DNA of 64,000 bases from Parvularcula oceani (GCF_000733125.1 NZ_JPHU01000003.1:124001-188000), one strand, 5' to 3'; counted from the first letter of the stretch, positions 53,692-62,413 are shown. Numbers and translations are program-made. Notes: generated from the sequence alone by a model not told the origin.

Positions 53692-55430
53692 AGAGCCGCC
53701 TCCGTCAGCAGGCGCGCCATGGCATCGAGGTCCTGCGGCTCGCCCGCGCCGCGCTGCAGGCCGATGAAGCCGTCGAGCGCCACCGCATCGCCGACCGGCA
53801 TCAGGCCGAGGGTCGGCGCGGCCCGCTCCACCACCCGGCGGAAGATCGGGGCCGCGGTGTAGCCCGCGGTGGCGAAGCCATAGGTCTTGGCGATGCCCTG
53901 AGGCTCGTCGAGCGAGACCAGAAGGACATATTGCGGATCATAGCCCGGAAAGGCGCCGACGAAGCTCGAGATCAGCTTGCGCTCGTTATAGCCGCCGCCG
54001 CCCGGCTTGTCGGCCGTCGCCGTCTTGCCGATGGCGTGATAGCCGTGCGCTTCGGCATTCCTGCCCGTCCCGTCCGTCATCACCCGGCGCAGCGCGACGC
54101 GCAGGGCGGCGCTCGTCTCGGGGCTGAAGACCGGCCGGGTTTTCACGGGCGTGTCCTCGAGGAAGCGCGGCGTGACATAGGTGCCGCCATTGACGACGGC
54201 GGCGAAGGCCGCTGCGAGCTGGAGCGGCGTGACCGCGATGCCGTGCCCGTAGGATGCGGTGGCAAGCTCCGCCTCGCCCCATTGGGGCGGAAGCTGGGGC
54301 TGGCGCGCCTCAGGCAGGTCTGTCTTCAGCGGCTCTGTCAGGCCGAGCATGCCGAGCGTCTCCACGAAGCTCTTCTCGCCCAGGCGCTGGGCGATCTGGA
54401 TCGTCCCGATATTCGACGAGTACTGAAGGACTTCCGAGACCGTCAGCGGATGCGGCTTGCGGCTGTAATCCTCGATCTGCCAGCGGCCGACCGTGATCGG
54501 CTTGCTGACGTCGAAGCGTTCGGACTGCGTGACGACGCCTTTCTCGATGGCGGCGGCCACCGTGATCGGCTTGAAGGCGGAGCCGAGCTCATAGGCGTCG
54601 GACACGGCGCGGTTCCGGCGCGCATCGGCGCGGCTGTCGCCGGGGCGGTTGGGGTCGTAGTCCGGCAGGCTCGCCAGGGCGACGACATCGCCCGTGCGGG
54701 CATCCATCAGAACGCCCCACCCGGCCTTGGCGGAGAAGGTCTCGATGGCCGCGCCGATCTCGTCCTCGAGGACCTGCTGCACCGCCACGTCGAGCGTCAG
54801 GCGAACCGATCCCGCCTCGTCCATGCCGTCGAGGGACTTCTCGATCCCGACCGCGCCGCCGCGCCCCGGAATGGTGTAGCCGAGGACATGCCCTGCGAGC
54901 TCGCCCTGCGGATAGACCCGCGCGCGGCCCGGCGGAAAGCGCATGCCCGGCAGGCCGAGCGCCACCACCGCCGCGCGCTCAGTCTCGCTGATATCGGACC
55001 GCAGATAGGCGTAGCGGCCATCGGCGAGGCGCTCGGTGAGCCAGTCCCTGCGGATATCGGGGAACAGGCCGGTCAGCGCGGCGACCGTCTCCTCGACGTC
55101 CCAGACGTCGCGCCCGTCAATGCCGAGGCCGTAAGTGTCCCGGTTCATGATCAAAGGGCGGCCCTCGCGGTCGAGGACTTCCGCCCGCATGTCGGAGGAA
55201 TTGGCGGCGCGCACGAGCGCGATCTCCTCCTCCATGCCGAAGGAGACATAAGCGAGCCTCACGCCCAGAAGGCAGAACACGCACAAGAAGGCGCCCAGCA
55301 CCAGGCGCACGCGGCCGATCATCTCCGCCCCGCCGCCCGTATCGGCGACAGCCCCGCCATGCGCCTCGTCATAGGTGACGCGGACGCTCGGGCGGGACTT
55401 CAGGCCCGCATCGGCGCTGTGCAGGCTCAT
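53688..55430 (-). CDS. ftsI: Septal transpeptidase FtsI (PBP3)
   Basis: 580 residues: short cytoplasmic part, one transmembrane helix (about 37-57), N-terminal dimerisation domain and a transpeptidase domain with S284-A-F-K287 and SSN (YSSNIGT). The KTG box reads K469-T-A-T (IGKTATADKPGGGGYN), an unusual glycine-to-alanine change. It cross-links septal peptidoglycan with FtsW. Start overlaps the ftsL stop. Confidence 0.92.
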   Translation of the reverse strand: MSLHSADAGLKSRPSVRVTYDEAHGGAVADTGGGAEMIGRVRLVLGAFLCVFCLLGVRLAYVSFGMEEEIALVRAANSSDMRAEVLDREGRPLIMNRDTYGLGIDGRDVWDVEETVAALTGLFPDIRRDWLTERLADGRYAYLRSDISETERAAVVALGLPGMRFPPGRARVYPQGELAGHVLGYTIPGRGGAVGIEKSLDGMDEAGSVRLTLDVAVQQVLEDEIGAAIETFSAKAGWGVLMDARTGDVVALASLPDYDPNRPGDSRADARRNRAVSDAYELGSAFKPITVAAAIEKGVVTQSERFDVSKPITVGRWQIEDYSRKPHPLTVSEVLQYSSNIGTIQIAQRLGEKSFVETLGMLGLTEPLKTDLPEARQPQLPPQWGEAELATASYGHGIAVTPLQLAAAFAAVVNGGTYVTPRFLEDTPVKTRPVFSPETSAALRVALRRVMTDGTGRNAEAHGYHAIGKTATADKPGGGGYNERKLISSFVGAFPGYDPQYVLLVSLDEPQGIAKTYGFATAGYTAAPIFRRVVERAAPTLGLMPVGDAVALDGFIGLQRGAGEPQDLDAMARLLTEAAL

Positions 55431-55807
55431 GGCCGGCCTCCGGGCGCATGCGCCGGATCGGACATGGTGATCGCATTGCCGATGATGTCCGAGGCCGCGT
55501 CGACGCTGTCATCGCGGCCCGCCGGACGGCCGATCCGCTCGGCGAATTCCGAGCGGGTCGTGAGCTGCTCGGCCCTCGCCGGGGCCAGCTTTATCGTCTG
55601 CGCGTTCAGCTCCTCGAGGCGGGCGGCGGATTCGAGGACCTCGACCTCCAGGCGCAGCCGCTGGGCCTTCTCCTCCTCGGCGAGGCGCGCCGCCTCGACC
55701 TCCGACAGCTCGGAGCGGGCGGCCCGCACATCGGCCTCGGCATGATAGCGCCCGGCGGCTGCGGCCGCGAGCGCCAGACAGAGGATCGGAGTGACGATAC
55801 GCATCAT
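55427..55807 (-). CDS. ftsL: FtsL-like division protein
   Basis: 126 residues: one N-terminal transmembrane segment (about 4-22) followed by a heptad-rich helix (RAARSELSEVEAARLAEEEKAQRLRLEVEVLESAARLEELNAQTIKL). Identification is by position between rsmH and ftsI and by shape, since FtsL sequences are poorly conserved. It should form a coiled coil with FtsB. Tandem ATG starts overlap the rsmH stop. Confidence 0.8.
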   Translation of the reverse strand: MMRIVTPILCLALAAAAAGRYHAEADVRAARSELSEVEAARLAEEEKAQRLRLEVEVLESAARLEELNAQTIKLAPARAEQLTTRSEFAERIGRPAGRDDSVDAASDIIGNAITMSDPAHAPGGRP

Positions 55808-56805
55808 GCAGCCCAGCGCGTTTGAAGATCGGAAAAGGTGATCGGCGGCGCCCCCAGCCGGCGCAGCCTCTCTTCGGTCCAGGGGCGCAGCGGCGCTTCG
55901 GTCCGCGCGGCCACCCGCAGCTTCGCCGAGCGCGCGCGCGGATTGGCGGCGACCTCGTCCCGGCCCGCCGCGACCGCCTTGCGCCCGACCGCTTCGAGCG
56001 TGGCGGGCGCGCCCTCGGCTTCCGGCATGTGGCGCGAGCGCGTCTCGGCGGCGCCCGAGGCTTCGGCGAAGAACCGCTTCACGATGCGGTCCTCGAGCGA
56101 ATGGAACGAGACGACCGACAGCCGCCCGCCCCCGCGCAGCACCGCCTCCGCCGCGATCAGCCCCCGGACGACCTGGCCCAGCTCGTCATTCACCAGGATC
56201 CGGATCGCCTGGAACATGCGCGTCGCGGGATGGATCTTCTCGCGATTGCCCAGGGCCGCCTCCGCGATCCCGGCCAGCCGCCCGGTCGTCTCGATCGGCG
56301 AGGCTTCGCGCTCGGCCACGATGGCCTTGGCGAGGCGCCGCGAGCGGCGGTCCTCTCCATACTGATAGATCACGTTGGCGATGTCGGCCTCGTCCGCCTC
56401 GTTGACGAAGGCGCTCGCCCGCTCGCCCTGGCCCATGCGCATGTCGAGGGGGCCGTCCTTCATGAAGGAGAAGCCGCGCTCGCCCTGGTCGATCTGCATC
56501 GACGACACGCCGAGATCGAAGACCACGCCGTCCACCGGCGCCGCGCCGCGCTCTTCGAGCGCCTCGGCCATCCGGTCGAAGGGCGCCTCGATCAGGACGA
56601 GGCGGCCTTCCGCCGCCTCCGCTCGCGCCCTGCCGTTCACGATGGCCGAAGGGTCGCGGTCGAAGGCGAAGACGCGGGCGCCCGCGTCGAGGAGGATGCC
56701 GCTATAGCCGCCTCCGCCGAAGGTCGCGTCGACATAGGCGCCGCCCTCTTGCGGCAAGAGCGCCTCAGTCGCCTCGCGGGCGAGGACGGGGATGTGCCCG
56801 CTCAT
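55804..56805 (-). CDS. rsmH: 16S rRNA (cytosine1402-N4)-methyltransferase
   Basis: 333 residues (also called MraW). SAM-binding motif DATFGGGGYSGILLD, VFDLGVSSMQIDQ and the conserved SFHSLEDRIVKRFF. It methylates C1402 in the decoding centre. Four-base overlap with mraZ. Confidence 0.95.
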   Translation of the reverse strand: MSGHIPVLAREATEALLPQEGGAYVDATFGGGGYSGILLDAGARVFAFDRDPSAIVNGRARAEAAEGRLVLIEAPFDRMAEALEERGAAPVDGVVFDLGVSSMQIDQGERGFSFMKDGPLDMRMGQGERASAFVNEADEADIANVIYQYGEDRRSRRLAKAIVAEREASPIETTGRLAGIAEAALGNREKIHPATRMFQAIRILVNDELGQVVRGLIAAEAVLRGGGRLSVVSFHSLEDRIVKRFFAEASGAAETRSRHMPEAEGAPATLEAVGRKAVAAGRDEVAANPRARSAKLRVAARTEAPLRPWTEERLRRLGAPPITFSDLQTRWAA

Positions 56806-57332
56806 GCCTCGCGCCTCCGCACGACGGAGGGAAGCGTTCTCGCCTTGAAGGTCTCGCGGTGGCGGCTCGCGGCGGCGCGCGCCGCGGCGCGGCGCTCGGC
56901 GAGATGTTCGGGCGAGGCGATGACGAAGCGCTGCCCGCGCCCCGCAAAGGCCGCCATGCCATCGAGCCCCGCATGCTCGCGAAGGGCGGGCGGCAGAATG
57001 ATGCGGCCATTGTCGTCGAAGGACAGGCGCTGCGTGTCCTCGGTGATCGTCTCTTCGAGCGCCCAGCGCTCCTCGTCATAGACGTCCATGCCGTCGATCA
57101 GGGACAGCATCAGCCCGATCAGCTCCTCGCCGCCGCATTCGATGACGGGATCGGTCAGGGAGGGCAGCGCATAGAGCGGCGCGCCGGCCTCGCCGAGCGC
57201 GCGGCGGAAGTCGGCGGGCACCGAGACGCGCCCCTTGGCGTCGATCTTGTTCTCGGCGCGGCCGACGAAACGGGCGGCATCGCGCGACCGCGTGCCCTCC
57301 TCCGTCTGCCGAACTGTCCCGAGAGCTTCCAT
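56802..57332 (-). CDS. mraZ: Transcriptional regulator MraZ
   Basis: 176 residues; two AbrB-like SpoVT/MraZ repeats, the first with NKIDAKGRVSVPADFRRAL and the second QRLSFDDNGRIILPPALREHAG. The N-terminus is about 20 residues longer than most homologues. In other bacteria MraZ binds its own promoter repeats and represses the dcw operon. The phased repeats 93-117 bases upstream fit that. Confidence 0.92.
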   Translation of the reverse strand: MEALGTVRQTEEGTRSRDAARFVGRAENKIDAKGRVSVPADFRRALGEAGAPLYALPSLTDPVIECGGEELIGLMLSLIDGMDVYDEERWALEETITEDTQRLSFDDNGRIILPPALREHAGLDGMAAFAGRGQRFVIASPEHLAERRAAARAAASRHRETFKARTLPSVVRRREA

Positions 57333-57424
57333 GGCGGCGACGCAATTCTCCCGTGACGGCGAAAACCGGTCCGCCGCTGCTGCTGCTCAATTCGTGCCCC
57401 GAGAGTCCCCTTCGTGACGCTTGA

Positions 57425-57455
57425 TGGGATATCATGGGATTTCGTGGCCGGTCAA
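57425..57455 (-). promoter_or_regulatory. Candidate mraZ/dcw promoter with MraZ-box repeats
   Basis: On the minus strand TTGACC (57450-57455) and ATATCC (57427-57432) are spaced by 17 bases. On the plus strand the same DNA reads TGGGA-N5-TGGGA-N5-TGGCC (57425-57449), the phased TGGGN repeat that MraZ binds in E. coli. Overlap with the -10/-35 region fits autorepression. Orientation relative to mraZ was not verified against a known site. Confidence 0.5.
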
Positions 57456-57469
57456 CGTGATCAGGAGGG

Positions 57470-57478
57470 TGTGGATAA
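57470..57478. promoter_or_regulatory. DnaA box
   Basis: TGTGGATAA, the complement of the consensus TTATCCACA, occurs between rnpB and the mraZ promoter, about 15 bases upstream of the -35 element. Confidence 0.6.
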
Positions 57479-57545
57479 AAGCTTAACGCCCGGAACACCG
57501 CGAGAACGCTGGGCTTTTTCGGCTGTAGAATCCGGGAGGTGGAGC

Positions 57546-57929
57546 GTCAGACGGCCTGTAAGCCGGGTTCTGTCCGGGGTGATTCCACCCCTGGGCGACC
57601 ATTCCTCTGGTCCTGTCATCGCTGACAGGATCGAGCGACACACCCGGATGGCGGGGCGTGGCGGCGCGCCCTGCGCGCGTAAAGCGCGCACTGCCATCCC
57701 TACTCGGTCTTGCTCCGGGCGGGGCTTGCCATGCCTGTCCCATTGCTGGGCCAGCGGTGGGCTCTTACCCCACCCTTTCATCCTTACCCGCGGCTGGCGC
57801 GGGCGGTTTTCTTTCTGTGGCGCTTTCCCTCGGCTCGCGCCGGCCGGGTGTTACCCGGCGCCCTGCCGCCATGGAGCCCGGACTTTCCTCGAAGCGCCAA
57901 GGCGCCCCGCGGCCGCCCGGCCGTCTGAC
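57546..57929 (-). ncRNA. rnpB: RNase P RNA (type A)
   Basis: Read on the minus strand the transcript begins GUCAGACGGCC, which pairs with the 3' end GGCCGUCUGAC as helix P1. Universal elements are present: GAGGAAAGUCCGGGCUCC (P4/J area) near the 5' end and the ACAGAACCCGGCUUA-type 3' segment. It is the catalytic subunit that removes 5' leaders from tRNA precursors. Length (~384 nt) is normal. Apparent protein readings across it are shadows. Confidence 0.95.
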
Positions 57930-57935
57930 GGGAGC

Positions 57936-57964
57936 GAACTGCGCGCCCCGTCCGGCCTCGTCAA
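57936..57964 (-). promoter_or_regulatory. Putative rnpB promoter
   Basis: TTGACG (57959-57964) and CAGTTC (57936-57941), 17 bases apart, place the transcription start close to 57929, exactly where helix P1 of rnpB begins. The -10 match is weak. Confidence 0.45.
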
Positions 57965-57993
57965 GCGCGCGCCATGCGGCTAACCCTTCGCGG

Positions 57994-59415
57994 ATGAGCA
58001 AGACCGCACACATGATCGGCCTTTGCGGCGCAGGCATGTCCGCCGTCGCCCACCTCCTCCAGGAGGCAGGATACGAGGTCACGGGATCCGACGAAGGCTT
58101 CTATCCGCCTGTCTCCGACTATCTCACGCGCCTGGGGCTCGACTGCTCCGTCGGCTACCGCGCAGAGAACCTGCCGCAAGACCCCGACCTCGTCGTCATC
58201 GGCAAGAACGCCAAGCTCGTGCCCGAGACGAACGAAGAGGTCGCCGCCGCCCTCTCCCGCTTCGGCGACAGGGTCCGCTCCTTCCCGGAAGTCCTCGCGG
58301 AGCTGACCGAGGGCAGAGAGCGCATCGTCGTCGCCGGCTCCTACGGCAAGTCGAGCCTGACAAGCATCATCGTCCATTGCCTGAAGCAGGCGGGCAAGGA
58401 GCCCGGCTGGTTCATCGGCGCCATCCCCAAGGATCTCGACACATCCTCCAGCCTCGGCGGCGCCGGCCCCTTCGTCTTCGAGGGCGACGAGTATCCTTCG
58501 GCGAACTGGGACGAGCGGGCCAAGTTCCTGCACTACCAGCCCGACACGGTGGTCCTGACCTCGGCGACCCATGACCACGTCAACATCTACCCGACGCTCA
58601 ACGACTACCACGCGCCCTTCCTCGACCTCCTCGAAGGGCTGTCGGCGCGCGGCGGGACGCTGATCGCCTGCACCGACGAAACCGAGGCCGCGCGCCTCTT
58701 CGGCGGCTATGTCGGCCCCAGGATCGCCTATGGCTTCGCCCCGCAGCGCGACTGGCAGGCGGTCAACGTCGCGCCCGGCGACCCCACCCGCTTCGCCCTG
58801 ACCGCCAGCGCCGAGATGCACACGGATTTCACCACCACCCAGATCGGCCGCCACGCGGTCGAGAACATCACCGGCGCCGCCGCTCTCCTGATCGGCGGCG
58901 GCCATCTGACGGTGGAGGAATTCCGCGAAGGCATCGCCAGCTTCTCAGGGCTTACCCGCAGGCTCGACCGCAAGACCGACAGATCGCGCCTCATCCTCTA
59001 CGAAGGCTTCGGCTCGTCCTACGAGAAGGCCCGGGCCGCCATCGGCGCCCTGCGCGAGCACTTCCCCGAAAAGCGCCTCACCGTCCTCTTCGAGCCGCAC
59101 ACCTTCACCTGGCGAAACCGCGCCGCCCTGCCCCAATACCGCAGCGCCTTTAACGACACCGCCCGCGTCTGGCTCTACGCTCCGCCGACCCAAGGCGCGG
59201 GCACGCACGACCAGGTCTCGCTCGACGAGATCCGAGAGGTCGCCGAAGCGAGCCACCCCGATATCCGCAGCTTCGGCCGGGACGAGGCCGAAGCCGTCAT
59301 CCGCGCCGCCGACCCCGAAGAGGACGTGATCCTGATCCTGTCGTCAGGCAGCTTCGACGGCGCGCTGAGCGAGGTCATCGAAGCGGCGGAGCGGGTCTGG
59401 CCTGTTCGGGGCTGA
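57994..59415 (+). CDS. mpl: Mpl-like Mur ligase (tripeptide recycling-type)
   Basis: 473 residues starting at MSKTAHMIGLCGAGMSAVAH. Rossmann start, then a P-loop that reads AGSYGKSSLTS instead of GTHGKTTTT, then GWFIGAIPKDL, FEGDEYPSANWDERAKF and THDHVNIYPTL, all close to Mpl (UDP-MurNAc:L-Ala-gamma-D-Glu-meso-DAP ligase). The enzyme re-attaches recycled murein tripeptide. A MurC-like role is the alternative. Upstream in-frame readings cross rnpB and are rejected. The start has no clear ribosome site. Confidence 0.7.
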   Translation: MSKTAHMIGLCGAGMSAVAHLLQEAGYEVTGSDEGFYPPVSDYLTRLGLDCSVGYRAENLPQDPDLVVIGKNAKLVPETNEEVAAALSRFGDRVRSFPEVLAELTEGRERIVVAGSYGKSSLTSIIVHCLKQAGKEPGWFIGAIPKDLDTSSSLGGAGPFVFEGDEYPSANWDERAKFLHYQPDTVVLTSATHDHVNIYPTLNDYHAPFLDLLEGLSARGGTLIACTDETEAARLFGGYVGPRIAYGFAPQRDWQAVNVAPGDPTRFALTASAEMHTDFTTTQIGRHAVENITGAAALLIGGGHLTVEEFREGIASFSGLTRRLDRKTDRSRLILYEGFGSSYEKARAAIGALREHFPEKRLTVLFEPHTFTWRNRAALPQYRSAFNDTARVWLYAPPTQGAGTHDQVSLDEIREVAEASHPDIRSFGRDEAEAVIRAADPEEDVILILSSGSFDGALSEVIEAAERVWPVRG

Positions 59416-59487
59416 GGCGGCCTCGGCACAGCATCCGCCTGTCGCGCTCCATAGGCACAGGACCAGCATTGAAACTATGGTACTGAG

Positions 59488-59685
59488 ATGAAGTTCAGAG
59501 TCAGCGACGGTGTGTCCTACAAAGCCATCAATGCCGTCGTCTTCGTTCTTTTTCTGACTTTCGTTTTCGTCGGAGAGAGGCTCGAAAGCGAGACAAGAGG
59601 CGATATCCTGGTATGGATGATATGCCTTTTCATCGCCGCCCCTATCCTATCTTACATCGAACTCTCGCTCCGCAGAGAGCGTTGA
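59488..59685 (+). CDS. Small two-helix membrane protein
   Basis: 65 residues, start MKFRVSDGVSYKAINAVVF, preceded only by a weak site. Two hydrophobic segments (about 14-27 and 40-58). Base composition is less GC-rich than the surrounding genes. No family recognised. Confidence 0.4.
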   Translation: MKFRVSDGVSYKAINAVVFVLFLTFVFVGERLESETRGDILVWMICLFIAAPILSYIELSLRRER

Positions 59686-59693
59686 CCCGCCCC

Positions 59694-60455
59694 TCAGTCC
59701 GCGGCGGGGTCCTGCCCGGTCTGGAACATGATCGTCATCTTCCCGTCGATCTCGGCCCGCGCCTCTTCGCTGCTCGGCGCCGATCCGTCGGCATTGGGCG
59801 CATAGGCCTCGGCGATGATCCGCGCGAAGGCCGCGGGATCGATGCGCCGGTCCAGCTCCAGCTTCTCCAGCCTGCCGGCCAGCTGGGGCGACCGAACCGC
59901 AAGGTCGTCCGCGATCTTGCCGTCATGGGTGTCGGCGATGGTCGGATAGATGTAGCGGTTCCTGTCGGAGGTGGAGAGGCGTTTCGCCAGATTGGTGGCC
60001 TGATCGAGAAGGCTTTCGGGCAGCGCCTCGTGGTCGATCACGTCGAGCTTGATCGTTCCCAGATGCACCACGTCGCCGCCTTCCACCTCGAACGGCGCGA
60101 ACCAGTAACGCATCATCGGGACGTCGCTCTCGCGGCTCTTCGAGTAGATCTCGGCAGCCAGGACGACATACTGCCCCGGCGACACCACCGCGCTGTCGGT
60201 GCGCGCCGCGGCCGTGATGTTCTCGTCCTGAACGTAGATCTTGTAGAGCTGGCTCGTGTCGAGATTGCCGAGGGTCAGCCAGCTGGCATGGAACTCGTCA
60301 TTCCCCTCGAAGGCCGCGGCGATGACCGCCGCCTGCCCGCGCTCCACCCGATCAATCTCGGCGGCATCGAAAGCCTGCGGCCCCGTGGCGCAAGCCGTCA
60401 GCAGGATAGCCGACAAGCCGGCGATGAAAGCACTCGAAGCGCGGCTGAACCTCAA
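59694..60455 (-). CDS. Lipoprotein of unknown function
   Basis: 253 residues from a TTG at 60455 with GGAAGGGG about seven bases upstream. Signal peptide with lipobox L19-T-A-C22. The mature part begins with a helical AAEIDRVERGQAAVIAAAF region and has a beta-rich centre (PGQYVVLAAEIYSKS). No recognised domain. It is convergent with the small gene 59488-59685. Possibly envelope surface protein. Confidence 0.65.
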   Translation of the reverse strand: MRFSRASSAFIAGLSAILLTACATGPQAFDAAEIDRVERGQAAVIAAAFEGNDEFHASWLTLGNLDTSQLYKIYVQDENITAAARTDSAVVSPGQYVVLAAEIYSKSRESDVPMMRYWFAPFEVEGGDVVHLGTIKLDVIDHEALPESLLDQATNLAKRLSTSDRNRYIYPTIADTHDGKIADDLAVRSPQLAGRLEKLELDRRIDPAAFARIIAEAYAPNADGSAPSSEEARAEIDGKMTIMFQTGQDPAAD

Positions 60456-60609
60456 AACGAAACCCCTTCCAGAAGTCAAAGATCACAGGTCTGTGAGGGT
60501 TCCGCAGGGCCGTCAATCGGAATGTGGGACAGACGCCGACCCCGGGCGCCGCCGAGCGGACAGGCGCGCCTCGCCCAGACGGCAAGACGCGCCCGCTCAC
60601 CCGAAAGCC

Positions 60610-62058
60610 TCAGTCGATCGCGTCGCCCTCGAGGGAAGCACGCGCGTCCCGCATCAACGCCTCCGGATCGAATTCGCGGCCATTCGACAGCACCGCCGCC
60701 ACGGACCGTATATGGCGCAGGTCTTGCGCGGGGTCGCCGCGCAGAAAGACGACATCCGCTTCCAGCCCCTCTTCGATCCGCCCGGTGCGGTCCGCGAGAT
60801 CGAGGAGTTTGGTGGCTTGGGAACTCGCCATGTTCAGGATGTCCCAGCGGCTGAGCCCGGCATCTTCGTGAAGGGCCATCTCGAAAGCGAGGAACGGGCC
60901 TCCGCCATTGCTGTCCGTCCCGATCATCATGGGCACGCCGGCATCGTGCAGCCGCCGGACGAATTCATAGAGCTTCGGCACGACCGCCTGAGCCCGGGCC
61001 AGGTCTTCGCCGGTCCAGCCTGCCGCGCCCGCAACCAGGAATTCCTGCGACGCCGCCAGGACATCCGGATGGATGTGCTGGAGGTCCTCGGCCGAAAACA
61101 GCGTCTCGAAGCCGCCGCCCCCATAGGTCAGGTGGTTGACCTGGAGCGTCATGTTCGTGGTCACGCCGTTCGCGCTGAGCGCGGAGAGCATGTCCTGGAA
61201 GAGCGGGCCGTCGAAGTCCGCGAATTCGAACCAGCGATAGGTATGCTTACTGTCCGGGCCAAGACCGTTCAGATAGTCCTGCCGCGCGCCTGGTTCCAGA
61301 AGGTCGGGGCTCGTCGGCAGCGCATGCTCCAGCCCGTCAATGCCGAGCGCCGCAGCCCGGCTCCAGCTCACCGCGTCGAGATGCGCGATGGCCGCAAGGC
61401 CGTGCCGGTGGGCGGCCTCGATACCGAGCCGAAGCTCGTCTTCGGTCAGGCTCGAATAGAGCTTGAAATAGCTCATGCCGAGCGCGGCCTGCCGCTCGGC
61501 CTCCTCGTCCCACTCCGCAGGCGTGGCCGGATAGGCGAACGCGTTCCCGCCAAAGGGCGGCGGCTGGATCACCGCGCCTGCATGCAGCGCTTCGGGACCG
61601 GCCCATGCGCCGCTGGCGACATTCTCGTCATATCGGGCATTGGCCACAGGATCGCCGCCGGGATTGCGGACCGTCGTGATCCCGGAGGCGAGAGCCATCC
61701 TGGCATGGAACTGCGTGATCCCGTCCACGCTTTCGATCGTCACCACCGGCGCGCCATCGGCCATCTCGACCGCATGCGGACCCGAGGTGATATGGGCATG
61801 TCCGTCCACAAGGCCGGGAAGCGCGAACAAGCCGGTCATGTCGCGCCTTTCGAGCCCCTCCCCCTGCGGCGGCCTGCCTTGGCCCTGCTCGGATATCGTC
61901 TCTCCTCGGACGATCATCCAGGAACGGGGCTCATGGGTCTTCGTGGCCGGATCGACGGCCGTGTAACCGAAATAGAGGGTGCCCGGCTCTGGTTCCGCCG
62001 TGCTCTGGCAGGCGGCCAGCAACGATAATCCGAGGAGCCATTTCATAGAGCGTCTCAT
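60610..62058 (-). CDS. Lipoprotein amidohydrolase (metal-dependent)
   Basis: 482 residues from MRRSMKWLLGLSLLAACQS, a lipobox with C17. Amidohydrolase-superfamily metal centre: GHAHI (HxH), the carboxylated-lysine candidate in SYFKLYSS, AHLDAVS (His), and GTDSNG (Asp). Prolidase-, imidazolonepropionase- or adenine-deaminase-like substrates are possible. It is divergent from the XRE operon and shares its control region. Confidence 0.8.
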   Translation of the reverse strand: MRRSMKWLLGLSLLAACQSTAEPEPGTLYFGYTAVDPATKTHEPRSWMIVRGETISEQGQGRPPQGEGLERRDMTGLFALPGLVDGHAHITSGPHAVEMADGAPVVTIESVDGITQFHARMALASGITTVRNPGGDPVANARYDENVASGAWAGPEALHAGAVIQPPPFGGNAFAYPATPAEWDEEAERQAALGMSYFKLYSSLTEDELRLGIEAAHRHGLAAIAHLDAVSWSRAAALGIDGLEHALPTSPDLLEPGARQDYLNGLGPDSKHTYRWFEFADFDGPLFQDMLSALSANGVTTNMTLQVNHLTYGGGGFETLFSAEDLQHIHPDVLAASQEFLVAGAAGWTGEDLARAQAVVPKLYEFVRRLHDAGVPMMIGTDSNGGGPFLAFEMALHEDAGLSRWDILNMASSQATKLLDLADRTGRIEEGLEADVVFLRGDPAQDLRHIRSVAAVLSNGREFDPEALMRDARASLEGDAID

Positions 62059-62089
62059 GCGACCGACATCCTTTCTGTCTACAGAGCTA

Positions 62090-62131
62090 GTCAACATCTA
62101 TTGACATTGTGGCCACCGGCCGATATGTCAA
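62090..62131. promoter_or_regulatory. Divergent promoter region with TTGAC repeats
   Basis: TTGACAT (62101-62107) and ATGTCAA (62125-62131) are inverted and 17 bases apart. A further GTCAA (62090-62094) pairs with the TTGAC at 62101-62105. On each strand TTGACA is followed 17 bases on by a degenerate -10 (TATGTC or AATGTC). The repeats could be -35 boxes and operators at once for the divergent amidohydrolase and the XRE operon. Confidence 0.5.
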
Positions 62132-62154
62132 CAGCTCTTTACATGGAGGCACCG

Positions 62155-62409
62155 ATGAACTGGAAAAAACTCTCTCTCCTCGCAGCTTGGGGCGGCGTCG
62201 CCCTGATCTGGCTGGGCCTTGCGGGCCTCTACGTCTCGGGACCCAGCCAGAAGGTCTGGGCCATAGCGGTCACCGTGACGGCCGTGGCCACGGAACTGGC
62301 CTTCTGGGCGACGGCGGGCCTTCTGGGGCTGACGGTCTGGGAGAGTCGTGCGAGAGTGTTCCGCGTGCTCGGCGCACCGTTCCGGCGGAGCGATTTCGGA
62401 CGAAGGTAG
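62155..62409 (+). CDS. Small membrane protein in the XRE operon
   Basis: 84 residues from MNWKKLSLLAAWGG with GGAGG five bases upstream. Two hydrophobic segments (about 8-27 and 35-62). No family recognised. First gene of a three-gene operon with another membrane protein and a small XRE regulator. Confidence 0.55.
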   Translation: MNWKKLSLLAAWGGVALIWLGLAGLYVSGPSQKVWAIAVTVTAVATELAFWATAGLLGLTVWESRARVFRVLGAPFRRSDFGRR

Positions 62410-62413
62410 GACC

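Noticed and set aside
57658-57993. N-terminal extension of the Mpl-like ligase
   Set aside because: It crosses rnpB, whose P1 helix and conserved segments are clear.
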